Positions 40,155 to 55,400 of a stretch of 64,000 bases of DNA are shown here, one piece after another (the first letter of the stretch is position 1; every line of letters starts with the position of its first letter). The notes beneath the pieces are model-generated. The model was not told the origin of the DNA and ran no database searches. It worked only from the letters and a program-made list of their open reading frames with translations. The stretch covers positions 57,256,501 through 57,320,500 of the forward strand of contig JAKSXM010000007.1 in the NCBI GenBank assembly GCA_022575985.1, written 5' to 3'. The DNA comes from Anagrus nilaparvatae. Its lineage: Eukaryota; Arthropoda; Insecta; Hymenoptera; Mymaridae. Position numbers and translations under genes: made by a program.

Positions 40155-43100
40155 ATGTTGCCCTCAACAGGTTATTTTAAGGGAATCAATTGCCCATATT
40201 ATGAAAATGGATTATGTGAACGGCCTTATTGTCATTACAAACACTCACGTAGAGGTAAATAGAAATTGTAATCAAATTAATTATTATTTAACTAAAAGTA
40301 CATAAAGTTTTCTTTTATCTTTGAAGATGTTTCAAATTCGGCAGTATTACAGCAGTCACAAACTATACAGACTGTTCAAAAATCTCAAAATATTGGAGCT
40401 GCTTCTATTGCTGCTTCAAATCCTGATGTTTTAAAACAACTAGTTTCTGAAGCTGTAAAGCAAGTTTTGGCTGATGAATATGGTTCTAATACAGAGAAGT
40501 TTTCTCAAAATCTAGTCAGTAAAGTTGTTGAAGGCTTACAACCAACATTAAATTCTTCATCGGTTCCCCAAAATATTACCAATACAAATCCAGTTATAGG
40601 TAAACATATTAGTGTCCCTGTACAGCCAGTTGCAAGACCATCTTCTCAATGTGTTTATAATCCAACTCCTATATCAGAATTAAGGAAGAGGCATTTGCCT
40701 GTAGCTTCTTATATGCCGCCTGTTGAGAGTAAAGTTGTATTAAAAAGAAAATCCCCTGATGGAGATAAACCATGGATGGATGTTATTAGAAATATACCAA
40801 ATCTTAAAGAATCAAAATTTAAATATACTCCTGCATATTCATCAGAGAAAAGTTCTAGTGGACTTAATTATGTTCCAACAGCCTTGACTTCAAGTTCTTC
40901 AAACTTATATGGGCAAAATAATACAGATAGTACAAAAACAAAAGAACCATATCTTCCGAAACCCAAAAAGCGAAGAGAAGAGTATGTTCCTAAAAATCCC
41001 AGTCGTCGTTTTAAGCCTAAATTGATTTTAGAAAATGATGAAGATGATGATTTGATGATAAATAATTTGTTACCTCAATATAATGCATTCGACGACATGA
41101 ATAATTCTGAATCTAATCCAAGCGTTTCTCTTGATGATGCCTCGCAAGATGCAATGGATGTAGATTACAATACCATTGAAGAACATATTTATGAAAATAA
41201 GACCAACGACACAGAATATGTACCAGAATGTAAAACACCAAAAAAAGAGACGGAAAGTCCGAAAGATATTGTTAAAACCAAAAATGGTGAAGAAAATTTA
41301 CAGGAGGACTTAGCACCAAAGCCTAAAATTGCTGAAGATTCATTGATGCTAAATGAATCTGATAAAATAGATAAAGAAAATAAAAAACAAGATTTGAGTC
41401 AGAAAAAAGATAAAGGTAAAGAAAGAAGTAAGGATCAAAGCGATAGAAGTAAAGATCGTAATAGGGATAAAAGTAAAGAACAAAGTAAAAGTAAGAGCCA
41501 AAGTAAAGATCGTTCAGACGGAAATCGTAGTAAGGATTGCTCTAAGGATAAAAGTACTGATAGTAAAGAACAGAGCAAAAGTAAAAGCAGGGATCAGCAT
41601 AAAGAAAAAGATAAGGATAAACATAAAAGTTCTTCAAAAAGTAGTGATAAGGGGAAATCATCATCATCATCCAGAAGTAAAAGTAAGCATAAAGACAAAG
41701 ATAAAAATAAAGATAGTAAAAGTAGCAAAGATCACAAAGAAGTTGATAAAAAAAATTCTAAATCTGATAAGGAAAAAAGTAGTTCAAAAAGTTCTTCAAA
41801 AACTGAAAAAGAAGAAAGTAAAAGTAAGAAAAGTAAATCAGATAGTAATAGTACAAGTAAACATAAAAGTAAATCAAGTTCTACAGATTCAAAAATTAAA
41901 TCTCGCGTTGAGTCTAGTAAGAGTAAAAATGACCATGAATTAAAATCTAGTCAGAAATCCAGTAAAATAAATAAATCAGATTTAAAAACTGAAGACGAAA
42001 AAATGCATGATAATAAAGAGGAATCTGACAGTGATTTTGAACTTGCTTCTGGGAGTCCACTGCCTCAATTTTCACCATATTATGATGAAGTTATTAATGA
42101 GGGCTCAGATTCAGATCATGACGTGGAAGAAGAATGTCGCAAAATTTTCCAGGTAAAATTTTTATAATTATTTCTGATGATTTTTTAAATATTTGAATTC
42201 TCTGAAATAATTTACATTTATAATTAGGAATTTGAAGAATTTGAACCAAAAGATGTTACAAGCAAAGCACCTGTAAAACAAAAAGTTCAAGAAATCGAAG
42301 ACAGTAGTAAAAAACGAGTTGCTCATCCATCTGCAGAATCAAGTTTAGTAAAACAAGTAGGACCAAGCCAACCATTGAAACCTTTACAAAACCCACAACA
42401 AAAAATGTATGAAAGATGGAAATTAATGCAAAAAATAGCTGCCGAAAAATCTCACTCAACAAATACTGATCACCCAGTCAATGGAAATGGTTTGTTTATT
42501 TACTTAACTATAAAAAATACAAATTTATTTTAAAACTATAAAAATTAATGGAATTCACCATTATATCAGGTCGAATAAGAATAGCACAAGTTCCTTATGC
42601 AATGTCTCTGACACTGGAGAAGAAGAAAGTTTTAGAAAATATAGCCAAAAAAGAAACAAAGACTTTAGCTCAAACGGTTAAAAAAGGAACTCGTGTGGCA
42701 CACGTTTCACAATCGGTTAGAATTTTTCTTACATTATTACTATATTAAAAAATTCAAATAATTTCATAATATTTTACAGATTCCTGAACTAATTCGTCCA
42801 GCACCCTTACAAACTGCATCTCAAAAATTTCCACTGAATGTGCGTCAACATTATGTAAATGCGATGCATGATATTTGTATTCAAATATATGATAGTTCAG
42901 ATGATGCCATTCATAGAGCTTTGCGTGAAGAACTAACGTGTCATGATAAATGTAAAGCATTGGCTGTATATAAAAATTCTTGCATGCTCGCTGTACATAG
43001 ACTTCGCAAAGAAGTAGACCAAGATAAGTGCGAAGCAAGTGCAAGTGGGTTAGTATCTCATGAAACAGTGCTAGCTGGGAAAGTAAAAGGATCTTGGAGC

Positions 43101-44324
43101 GTTATGAAACCTAAAAAAGTTGTTACTGATTTTAAAGGTTCATCATTATACGAAATGTTAGCTAAATTCTTGTTAACTGAACAAGAAATGCGAGATAATG
43201 GATATCCAAGGCCTCATCCTGATGGGATAAAAGTATTTATATTTATCTTGTAAATTTATTTAAATTTAAATATTTTAACTGAGTAAATAAATCAATATAG
43301 GGTCGAGCAAAAATGTATGTATCAAACCTAAAGGGCAAATCAACCCTCTCAAAAAGGCCTAATGAACGTTTTTGTTGTCGTTGTGGAAAATCATACATGA
43401 TAAATGACGATGGTTTAGCAGTTAGAAAAGAAAATTGTATTTATCATTGGGCCAGAAAGTTCACAATGAGAGGAGAAAGCCGCTATGCTTGTTGTAAACA
43501 AGATAGTTCGTCAGATGGTTGCTGTGATGCCAAAAATCATGTTTGGGATTATGTTGATCCTGATAATCTTACAGGATTTGTTTCTACTTTAGACAGAAGT
43601 ATAATAAAAAGTTTAGTAAATTTAGTTTAGAAAATTATTAAAATAACAAATCGGTTTTTTGTAGACAAACAGCCTGAAGAACAAGGTATTTATGCTTTGG
43701 ATTGTGAAATGTGTTACACAACTCAAGGGCTTGAACTAACAAGAGTCACAGTTGTGGACGAAGATTCTCAAGTTGTATATGAGACTCTGGTTAAACCTTC
43801 ACATACTATAATCGATTATAACACAAGGTATAAAAAAAAAATTTAAACTTACACAATTAACAAATTTCTTATAAACTATAAACTAATTATAAAATGAATG
43901 AATTTGGCTATTTAGGTTTTCGGGTATAACAGAAGAAGATATGGAAAATGTAACAACGACGTTACAAGATGTACATGCAGCACTTTTAACATTATTTTCA
44001 TCAAAAACTATATTAATAGGTCATAGCCTGGAAAGTGATTTCAGAGCATTAAAACTATTACATGAAACTATCGTTGATACGAGTGTCATGTTTCCACATA
44101 AAAATGGACCACCATTTAAAAAAGCTCTAAAAACTCTATGTTCCGAATATTTACGTAAAATTATTCAAAACGATGGTAAGTTTTAAAAAAATATTTAGGT
44201 ATCTTTAATTTTGTTGCAATAAAAAAAAATTTTTTTAGTTGGAGGTCACGATAGTAAAGAAGACGCAGTAGCTTGTATGGAACTTGTACATTGGAAAATG
44301 AAAGAATTAGCAAAATTACTATGA
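40155..44324 (+). CDS. REXO1: RNA exonuclease 1 homologue (REXO1), DEDDh family
   Basis: Nine exons join in phase: 40155-40254, 40327-42152, 42228-42489, 42570-42715, 42780-43232, 43301-43598, 43665-43827, 43916-44175 and 44239-44324, giving about 1197 residues, similar to human REXO1. A CCCH finger opens the protein (Cys 13, Cys 21, Cys 26, His 30), after which a long disordered part contains a Lys/Ser-rich stretch (SKDRS, SKSKS repeats, coded near 41400-41960). The C-terminal 3'-5' exonuclease has ALDCEM (Asp 1041, Glu 1043), [10 protein letters not shown] and GGHDSKEDA (His 1173, Asp 1178), a full DEDDh set. The end of exon 6 is uncertain: 43598 keeps phase, but AAAA|GTTTAG a few bases later does too. 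Confidence 0.93.
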
Positions 44325-46459
44325 TTATTTATTGACAATAATTTATTAAATAGTATTTATTGCTTAGTGATGTTTTAAGCATTATTATAAATATTGTAAA
44401 ATATTATTGTAAAATAATCTGTTAATTCATTTTTTTCTATTTAAAAATAAATACTCAAAAATTGTTTGAAAAAAATATTTATGATAGATGAAAATGTTTA
44501 CTTTGTAACATAAATATCAAAACTCAATTTTCATGTAAATCTCATAAGCAGTATAAATAGTTCATTTATAGCGTCAAAAAACTGCCAATATTATACTGTA
44601 AAAATTAAAAAAAAAGTATATTTTTTTTTAATGATATTTATATGTAATTATTTTTGTTTATTTATAAAATCGTCTATATATTATAAAGTAATTTAAAAAA
44701 AGAAAAATAATGGAAAAAATTAGAATAAGTTTAATAATTTTTAAATTCTTTTTATCAAATAATTTAAGTGTTAACCTTCCATTTTTTTTTTAAATTATTT
44801 TTAATATCACTTGAACCCAGCTGAATAATTTCTATTGTATCAATAATTAAAAAAAAAAGAATATTATTTTGTTAAATAAGCATTTTTTTTCTGTAAATAA
44901 GTTTATAGCAAATTGTATAAATCTTTATGTATAATATTTATATATATACATATATATATATAAAATTTATAAAATTGGTGGATGAAATTTTTTCTATTGT
45001 ATTACTTACATTAAAAAAAATAAAGGATCATTATTTTTTAATATATTAATCGATATTTTATTTTATATTTTATTTATTACTATACATCTATATTTGTTTA
45101 ATTTAATTTAGAATATATTACATTTTTTTTTCTGATTAAATAATTTACTTTTTACACGCAGTCATATAATATGTATATGAATTTTTTTTTAATTAAAAAA
45201 AATGTTTATATCTGCAGACTAAAGCAGAGTTTTAACACACAACGAATTCAGGAGACAAAACTTAACTTAAAAAGTAGATTTCCTAACATGGTTGCAAATT
45301 TGAGAAATCGTTAGATTGCAAAAAGTATAGTAAAAAATATATGATGATTTTGTGTATACCCTTGTTAAGAAAATCACTTATATTTTGGAATGTAATTTAA
45401 TGGTATAAATTATTGATAAAAATACTGAATATTTATAACTGAAATAAATAATTTAATGAATACTTCACTTTTTAATTAAAAATTAAAATACAAAACAGTT
45501 TTTTTTTAAATTTTAATTTACAATTTTTTTAAAATTAATTTTTATTTTTTTCACATCCAAAAAATCATTTTATGTCTATGTACACATAAAAATTAATAAA
45601 GAATATATTTATATATAAGTATAAGACTAAATATTAGTCTTTTCTTTTGATAATTTTAATTAAAAAATTTTCTAATATTTACATTTTACAGAAAATTAAA
45701 CAAATATTTTAAAGACATCTTTTTTGGTTTCTATTAATAAACAATATCTATATCAAAAAGATATATAAAAATAATATTTAATTAAAAAAATTTTGCACTT
45801 GACAATGAACAAGATAAAATAATGATAAAATAATTTTTCTTTATATCTTTAGGCATTTGAATTCAGTATTTTTAAAAAATCTAAAAATTGCACTCTACAC
45901 TGTAAAGACTTTTCACTTTAATTTGTATTACCTATTAAAATTTTACAATATTTAATAATTAATTAAAAACAATAAAAAATCAATTACTTTTTTTTCTCTT
46001 GTTTTAGAATTACAATTTTTTAAAAAAATACTTTTTTCTCAAATACACACACGTATTATAATATAAATATCTATAAAAAATATAGATTTGATTTGGCGCA
46101 TACAGTAATTGCAATTATAAAAGGCATTTTCATTTATAATTTTTCATAACTAAAAAATATTTTTTAAATCGAACAAACTATATTTTTTTAAATATAACTT
46201 CTAAAAATATTAATACTTTTTCTCTTAAAATATACTTTTTATACATAAAAATACAATAATTTTTTCTCTAAAAAGATTATTTACATATAAATATAAAATA
46301 TACCTTATCTGATATAAAAACCTAAAAAAATTCAAACTTCATATTAAAGGAGTTTGAATTAATTAAAGTTTATTATAAAATCTTATTTCTTAATTTAAAA
46401 ATCTATAAAATACCATTCATATATTATCGCAATCGCATTCATAAAAATATTAATTAAAT
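44325..46459. other. AT-rich spacer between convergent REXO1 and SLC41 genes
   Basis: About 2.1 kb with very long A and T runs, a TATATA tract near 44940-44965, and no open frame or clear repeat of note. It must contain both 3' untranslated regions. Confidence 0.5.
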
Positions 46460-49400
46460 CTAAGGCTTAGTGAGTGTCTCATCGTCAAATTCTTGATCGC
46501 CGACAAGATAAAGGAACTGGAAAGCAATGGCTAATAAACTTATACCTAAGAGATCTCCCATAGCCGTTAAATATGGTATTGCTGAATTATCTGGATCTAT
46601 TTTTCTTTTCCACATCCAATGTATCATTATGTATGCTATGTATAATAATGCTGCTACTTGTAATAATGCAGCGCACAAATAAACAAATATAAATAATAAC
46701 GTTAGTGATGTTTCACCACCTTTCATATAATTTATCATGTAAATGAAAGCTATGTGACCAGGAATAACCATTACCATTAATACTCGATTTGTTCTTGCGT
46801 GAATTCCTATAAAAAAATTAAACATTTATTTTTTCTATCTTTAAAAAACTACAGTCTGTCTCAAATAGAGAGCTTTCCATTACAAAAATATAAATTACAT
46901 GTTTTTTTATCAATGCTTCTTGTTTTTTGTTATGTTTGCAACAAAAATTGATCACAGTATCTCTATTTTCTAAAATTCAAATTTTCCCGCTCATTATTCA
47001 AAAAATGCGAATAATATAAATTTTATAATTGGTTTATTTTTCACACAACCAACGAGCATGGAACATGTTCACCCATAACAGTAATATATCCGAAAACAGA
47101 AATTACAATAAATCCCGAAGTATAAATTACCCGAAATTATAATAAGTCCCTAAATTGAAATTATCTTAAGTCCATAAACCTCAAATATAAGTTTTGACTT
47201 AATTTGACCCCCCCCCCTAAAACGACCTTCTTTAACTACCCCTAAAAACATCAATTTTACCCCTCTCCCCCTATAGTAAGGGACTTTTCTGGGTACGTCT
47301 CCCTAAGATCAAGTTCTATGTTAAAATATACACAAATAAACGGAATGCGAGTAACCCGCATGCGAGTAACTACGCCTTGAAGTAGGCAAAACTTTTCACA
47401 TAAAATATGTAAAAAAAGGATCCCGCACAAAAGTATAGGATTTTGCCTTTCGGTCGAATTGGCTGAGTTTTGGATATGTTGTAGATTTTATCATTCTGAA
47501 CAAAAGTCTCAATGGGAACAAAGCTCAAAAGTCTCAACTTTGGCGGCTACGGAGCTTGAAAGCTCCAAAGCTCCAAAGCTCCGCCATGGCAAGATCACTT
47601 CAAAACCTTTTTTCTTTTATTTTTAAAGTATACCTTTATGTTTTTGAGGTCGCTAATTCCAAATATGATGTTAAATTGACATTTTTGACAGTTGGCAGCT
47701 GTCAAATAGCTGTCAAATTGACAACAGATTACAAAAAACTTAAAATAATGATTTCACAATATGTTTTCGGAACTCAGCAACCTCGGAATCATATTGTGAA
47801 ATCATTATTTTAAGTTTTTTGTATTCTGTTGTCAATTTGACAGCTAGTTGACAGCTGCCAACTTTCAACTTTGTCATTAAGACATCAGATTTGAACTCAG
47901 CAACCTCGAAAACATAGTGTGAAATCATTATTTTAAGTTTTTTTGTATTCTGTTGTCAATTTGACAGCTAGTTGACAGCTGTCAACTGTCAAAAATGTCA
48001 ATTTGACATCAGATTTGGAATTAGCGACCTCAAAAACATAAAGATATACTTTAAAAATAAAAGAAAAAAGGTTTTGAAGCGATCTTGCCATGGTGGAGCT
48101 TTGGAGCTTTCAAGCTCCGTAGCCGCCAAAGTTGAGACTTTTGAACTTTGTGCCCATTGAGACTTTTGTTCAGAATGATAAAATCTACAACATATCCAAA
48201 ATTCAGCCAATTCGACCGAAAGGCAAAATCCTATACTTTTGTGTGGGGTCCTTTGGTTTCTTTTAACATGGAACAAGTTTACAGGCAGGGGGGTATTTCA
48301 AGCATGTCTTTTGGGGGGAGGGGGGCAAATGGACTGAAAATAATTTCGGTTTAAGGACTAAGAATAATTTTGATTTAAGGATTTAGAATAAATTCGATAA
48401 AGAGGTATAGAATAATAAATATTTTAGGAGCTAAAAAAGATTTTAGCATGGAACATGTTCATTGGATGAGGCATTTGAAAAAGTCCGGCTCGACAGGAGG
48501 GGTGAAATATTGATGTTTTTATAGGGGGTGGGTGAAATGGAATTAGAATATAATTTCGATTTAGGGACTTGAAATAATTTGAAGTGATAAGTACAAGAAC
48601 TTAAGACACTTTAAGTTTAATTTGCATTGAATAAACCAAATGTGAATATTTTTTAATCATGGAACATGTTCACTGGAAAGGGTATTTGAAAAATTATAGC
48701 TGGACAGGTGGGGGGGGGGTGAAATGGACTTAAAATATTTTCGATTTAACGACTTAGAATAGTTTGAGGCGGAAGTTAAGGCCTAATCAGGCCCTGATAA
48801 GAACAAAAACTTAGAATACTTTATAGGACTTTATGGACTTAGGATAATTTATATTTCGGGATTGATTGTAATTTTTATTTAGGACTTATAATAATTAGGG
48901 AGTATACGTTAAAACTGTTATAAGTGAACATGTTCCATGATCGTTGCTTGTGTGAACACACAAACCAGTTATAATTTTCTTTTTTTTTGGCTTGACGACT
49001 TAAAATTATAAAGGCTTTTAAAGAAAATTTAAAAATATATTTTTCGTTCGCTTTTTTTACGCAAGCAGTAGTATAATTTTGAAGACTTGAAAATTTTTTG
49101 AAATAGTAATAATATTTTTTTAAATTTTCTTTTCAATTCAAGTTACTAGCAGTCTATTTGAAGCGTATTGTTTTTTTAATTATATAGATTTCATACCTTT
49201 TCCAAAAAAATTAGCAATAGGAGTAATGAAAATAACAGGATGCGTATACCCTGGAGGAATCAACAAGGTCCCTAAATCTGCTTGTATATGAAGCGCAGTT
49301 GAAATTCTGCTTGCTTGAACGGCTACAAGATTACCACCAACTCCATTAATCACAGGTTGAAATACAGTGAGATTCTCAAATCGCGATGTCATAAATTCAA

Positions 49401-52400
49401 GAATTAATCCCCCGCAACTAAAATTAATAAAAAAAAAGCTATAAAATAAAGAGAATTAAATAAGATTTAATATAAAATAAGTTATTACCTGCTAATAAGC
49501 ATAGCAACAATAACAGGTGTCCATCCATGATAAAGTACATCATTAGTATATTCATTTTTTTTAGCAATCCAAACCCACAATGGCGTAACAAGTATATAAC
49601 TAGCAATAACGAGTGGTGCAACCCAATCTTGTGTATCGATATATTCATAAAGTATCGTTGATATCCATGATAATAATGCTAAAGAAGTTATATCACCAAG
49701 ACTAGCAGCAATTGGTGTTGCAACGTTATCAGGATTAATATTACAATGTCTTGATAATACAATAACACCAGCTGTTATTAAACCTAACACAAATGATGCT
49801 AATGATGCTGTCACTAAACTACTTGCTATTAATAGATACGTGTTATCTAATGAAACTGTACCATTTCTAAATGCACCTAATACTATTGCTACTAATGATG
49901 CTAAAAATCCAACGACTATTGCTTGACACTGTAATCAAAACAATTATTTTATTTTTTTAATTATATTGTATTATCAATGTAGATATAAATTTTTTCATTC
50001 TTTATTAATTCATTCAGTTATGTATTAATTTTACGTAATAGTCATAATTGTTATAATATCGTCTTGTTATATATAATTAATTGACATTTTTTTTTTTTTA
50101 ATTACGTCATAATATTTTAAACTCAGAAAATTATTGTTAGATTCTTTAAGTGCGTTGTTTTATATTTTTTGGACAATTTCAAAATTATAAATATGAGGGA
50201 TTCCATGTCAAATTGGTCTAAATTATGATTTTCCTGAAGTGCAAAAAATATGTCCTTCCACCTATGATGGAAGATATAATGCTTATTTAAATTTAAATTT
50301 TTCGTGAAATTCGATTTCGGGGTCTAAAACTTGATTTGTATTTTGAACGCGCGAAAAATTCATTTTTTACGGTTGTGTCTTTAAGCTTAAGTATCTAAAA
50401 ATGTATCTAATTAGGCTAAAATTTTTTTTTTTTTAAACCTATTTTGACTCCTTCAAGAAAAATGTTTATTTATCTAATATTAAGAATTAGAAGTGAACTG
50501 TATTTTGTTAGAAAACGAATAAATTCAATAATAATAATAATTTTAAAAAAAATGTGTAATTAGCTAATTGACAATTATTTATAATTTTATTGAAACATAC
50601 AATAAGTAGAATAGATTATATTATTATTATTATGTATGTAAGATGAGATAAGAAATTAATGATTATGAAAATATTTAATTGTTTAAAGAGAACGCACGTG
50701 TTATAATATGTGGGTTGATCCGCCTAACAAAATGAAAAAGATTCATCCAGACTAGTAATCTAGCCCTGAATTTTTCTAAGAATACATTCTGAAAATTCTG
50801 ATAGATTTTCAGAATACTCTACTAGTTTCATATTTTTTTCAACTAAATTTTTCCGTTTTTATGAATCTCGAGGAGAAAAATGATGGATCAAATGTTATAG
50901 TTAGACGCGGGCCAAAAAGAACTTCCGGGTAATCGATTTTTAAAAATACAAAAAATTATAAAAAAAAATAACGAAAAAGTTTTACAATACCTACTTGTAT
51001 TAAAACAAGATTTCCAACAATCATATGCCACTGTTGTTTTGGTGTATCCATGTGACCAAGATTTGCTTGTGTTGATAATCTAGACGCTAATGTCATTTCT
51101 AAATTACCTTTTAAACCTAATAACGCTGGCACCAAGATCATTAATTCATTGATTTTTTCAAATACAATCCAATACTGTAAATTAAAAAAATTTGGTTTTT
51201 AAATTTTATTTTTCTTAATCTTTAGTTATAAACATGTCTGACTAATTTTATTTTATTACTACTTGTTTTTTGATAAACAACACGAAGAGAAATTTTTTTA
51301 TAATCAATTTTTTTTCATTGGTTTTTCCCAGAAAATTAAATTTTTTATAAAAATAATTACTTGTTTTTGTTGGTTTTTCAAGAATAATAAATTATAAAAT
51401 TATGGAATTTAATAAAATAATTGGTAGCAATGAAAATTTTTAATGATTGCTCCTCATTTCCGGGGAAAATTTGTTCTATCGCACGAATGATGATATATTT
51501 TTTAAATAATATTTACTTTAGTAGGAAATTTCAGATAAACAATTAAAAAAATAGCGAGATAAATATATAATTAGCAGAAATTTTTAATTGAAAATTAGTA
51601 ATGTTCCAGTCAAATGGGAAAAAAAGTATATACAATTCTTGAAAAGCGAGTTCTTTCATTTATATAATTTTGCTATTTTTTGGTACTAAAGGACATATTC
51701 AACTACGATGTTTTTTTTAAAATTAAAATTTTTTATAATAAATATTCTTTTCAAGGTTTGAAAACTGTTTAAAACTGTATTTTAATGAACAGATGTGACT
51801 AAAAAAATTTTTTTAAGTAGGAGTTTTTTAGATTTCCTTCTCCCATATAATATCGCGTGATCTTATCTCGAATTAGCTTCTCATATAATTTTATTCCAAA
51901 CAAATTTTTTTTTGTTTGTTATTAAAAATTATTATTCATGGTTATCTACGAAAAGGGTAAATAGTGTATGTACTAACGAGCCTCACACTATTTAAACAGA
52001 GGAGAAATAACCAAAATTTTTAGCTCAAGGTATCAAATTATTCATAAATTTATTCATATTTAAAAGTGAAAGAAATAAAAATATGTTTTTTTTTTTAAAT
52101 TCATATACTTTTATAAGAAAATATAAAAAAATCTTTTTTTACTATACTCTATGAGAATTTTAATAAAAAAATGAAAATTTACTATTTTAAAACACGATTT
52201 TTAGGGGTGAAAATTGATTCTTTAGGTCTAGCAGAATTTTTTTTCTTGATTCGGATTGGAGAATTATTATTTATTTCATCATTTAACTTAAATCTTTATA
52301 ATTATTTGTTTTTTAAATACTGAACTAAAAATAGGCGATTTTTGACCTCATTCGATAAACTGGTAATAAAAACCTAAACTTGACAGAGTATGCAACTTAT

Positions 52401-55400
52401 AATATAAAAGCGTAGCAAATAAAAATTTTAAATATAGTTTGAAATCCCATAAGTTTTTAAACAGCCAAAACCATGTCGGTATTCCATTTATGGCAAGCAG
52501 GAAAAATGTTTATTATTTAGTGATCAGAAAACACGCATTTTCCTAAGAAGAAAAACAATATACGGCATTATAAATAGCTTATTACGACCCATGACCAGGA
52601 AAACAAAGAATTATTTAGACACGTAAGGGGTAACTATCTGGGGTATTTTTTTCTAAGGTCAAGGGTTGAATAAGAAAGTGAAACGTTCAACGAGACATTG
52701 GAAAAATACATGGCGGGTTTTATTTGGAAGCTTCATTGATGTGAAAATTAACATGCAAATTATTAGTACACTTCGCTTCCCTATACACTTTTTTTCGCCG
52801 GTATCAAGAAAAATAATGCCCTAAATAGTTTCAACTTCTCCGTGTATGGTAATTTACAACAACTTGAGCCATTCTTTATTTTTACAGTCATGGGTCCATA
52901 TTTCATTCTTTTGGACTTTTTGCCATTTTTGATAGCTATAAAGCTAGGGGCGTACGGTTAAGCAAAAATTCGGGTTTTATTAGGGTTTCCTGGATTTTCA
53001 GTCAAGAAAGTTTTTGATTCACTAAAACGCACTTATTTTCATTATATAAAGCTCTTAATATTATTAGCTAGGTCATGCTAAATAATTACAAAAAAAAATC
53101 AAAATTTACCTTCGAGCGTCTCATATATCAATTCGTAAATCTTTAAAATTAAATATCAAACAATAAAAGTTTACATAAATTTTAATTTTATGAGATAACA
53201 AACTAATATATATAACACACATACAATCAAATATATATTTATTTGTATCAAAGAAAAAACACGTGTATATTTCCATTACAAAAAAATAAATAACAAAAAA
53301 AAAAATAATTTTCTTTTCATTCATCACTGATGGAAATTTTATTTAAAAAATCTTTTTTTTTCTTTTGAAATATTGCGTAATGAATTTATATTTTATAATA
53401 AATCTTTAACATAATCATAATATATAACTCAATTTATGTATAAAAAATAATATAAATTATTTAGCAGAATTTGATAAATGATCATTTAAAATTAAAAAAA
53501 AAAAAAAATAATTATTAGCTAAAAAATTAAAACGTCAGTTAATTTTTTTGACGTAATTAAATAAATTAAACTTACTTGTACTAAATCAAGAACAAGTCCA
53601 GCACCAACCATACCAAGACCAGCTATAAGAAATGGTATTGAAACTTGTATCGTGATAGCAAAATAAGATTCAATTTTTTCATCATTTTCATTGGCATAAA
53701 TTTTTTTAACAGCAACAAGATCTGGCAATCTTAACGTACCATCGTCTAATAAAGTAACTTCGACTGATAAATTATCATCGTTATTATTATTATTACTGCT
53801 ATGCTGTTGTTGCTGTTGTTGATGTTGTTGTTGAAATTGTTGTAACAAAGTATTACGTTGTAAACCACTAATACTACCAGATCTTGATGTTTTACTAACT
53901 GGTCCTGATTCGGAGCATGATCTTGAACGATATCCTGTTGGTGTCATCCTGGCCAAGTGAGGATTATGATGTATTGCTGAATTTTGATGTATATGTAAGT
54001 GTGTATGGGATGAATGTATTTGATGCTTCCCATGTAAAAGTGGCTCTTTACATTGTTCACTGTAAAAAAATAATATTATTAATTCAATTTATTAATTATC
54101 ATTCTAATACATTGAAATATTAATATTTATGATTCAGTGAATTTTAATTTAAATTTTTAAATAATGATTTTTTTAAAATAAAATTAATATTCTTTAATAT
54201 TTATATTTTATCTATAATTTCGTTATTATAAGAGCTATTCCATGTGAAACTTAACTCTTATATCTGTCAGGTACTCTAATTCAAAAATTTTTAGAATTTT
54301 TGACTTTCTTATGGGAACCGTTCTTATGGCCTTCAAGCTCATGGAACGTAATTCTAAAATTTAAACTGTTGTATTTTCCCGCCCAATTGTTTTACTGGAT
54401 AAAGTTTTCTAATTTCACGATTCCTTGTTTCTTAAAGCTTATAGAACGATGAAATAAGAAATTTTAGTCCATATTTATTGATATTTGATAAAAATCATGA
54501 TAAAAGCCTTCATAAAAAGGTTTGTTTTTCCCATAAAATTGCAAAACACTATGTGATTGAAAAAATAAAATTTTACTAAAATATCTTTTTTTATAAAAAA
54601 GGAAACGCTTTTGGCTGCGACAATGAAGGATTGTAATTAATGCTTTTTTGTGCTTGCCTATAGACACAAACTCAAAATTATTTCCACTTGCCATAAAAAC
54701 TAAACCACTAAAGGCAACAGCTGGAGGCAAGTCGAAAATTTTTTCAGTGTAAAACTCGTGTGCAAATATTGGCTAAAAGCTGTTGCATTTATTATACACT
54801 CGAGTAGGCCGAAAAATCACTTCACAGGACATCATGCTAGTGCCCAAAATTTGTTGCCCTTGACCTTAATATACTATTTCGCAAAATGTTTTTCAATTTT
54901 ATGGATTTGACATTAAATTCAATGAACTAGTCAAAAAACACTTGTTGACGACTTCCATTTCTTATAGAATAACTCATATACAATCATCAAAAATATAAAA
55001 TTATCAAAAATTTTCAATTATAATGTCAACAAACTCATTAAAAAAAAAAAGTTGAATTTGAATTTGTAATACATAATAAAATTCTATAAATGATCAATTT
55101 ATATAATTATCTTATCTTTTCAAGGAAAAAAAAAATTTATTGATACAATATCTCAAAATTAACGCTTATTATTGGGTACAAGAAATTTTAATTTACAAAA
55201 AAAAAATATTTATTTTATAAGATAATTTTTTCAGTGTATACATTAAAATTCATAACAATTATTGTCATTGAAATAAAAAAAAACCGATGTTATATAAAAA
55301 AAAATTTATTAAATAACGGTATTGAAACAATATGTTTAACAATTAAAATAAATCTTTTTTTGAAATTATAAACAATAATTATGATTAATTTATTAAAATG

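Noticed and set aside
41644..41943. Alternative-frame Lys/Val-rich reading in REXO1
   Set aside because: It is a frame-shifted reading of the Lys/Ser repeat of REXO1 and has no independent support.
42754..43044. Minus-strand frame of 96 residues over REXO1 exon 5
   Set aside because: Antisense to a conserved coding exon; no start context or family similarity.
47556..48354. Several small frames in the SLC41 intron
   Set aside because: All lie in the inverted arms of the nested elements and mirror one another; one also starts with non-coding palindromic sequence.
54464..54730. 88-residue minus-strand frame in the first SLC41 intron
   Set aside because: No similarity to SLC41, does not splice in phase with its neighbours, and lies in repeat-like sequence.
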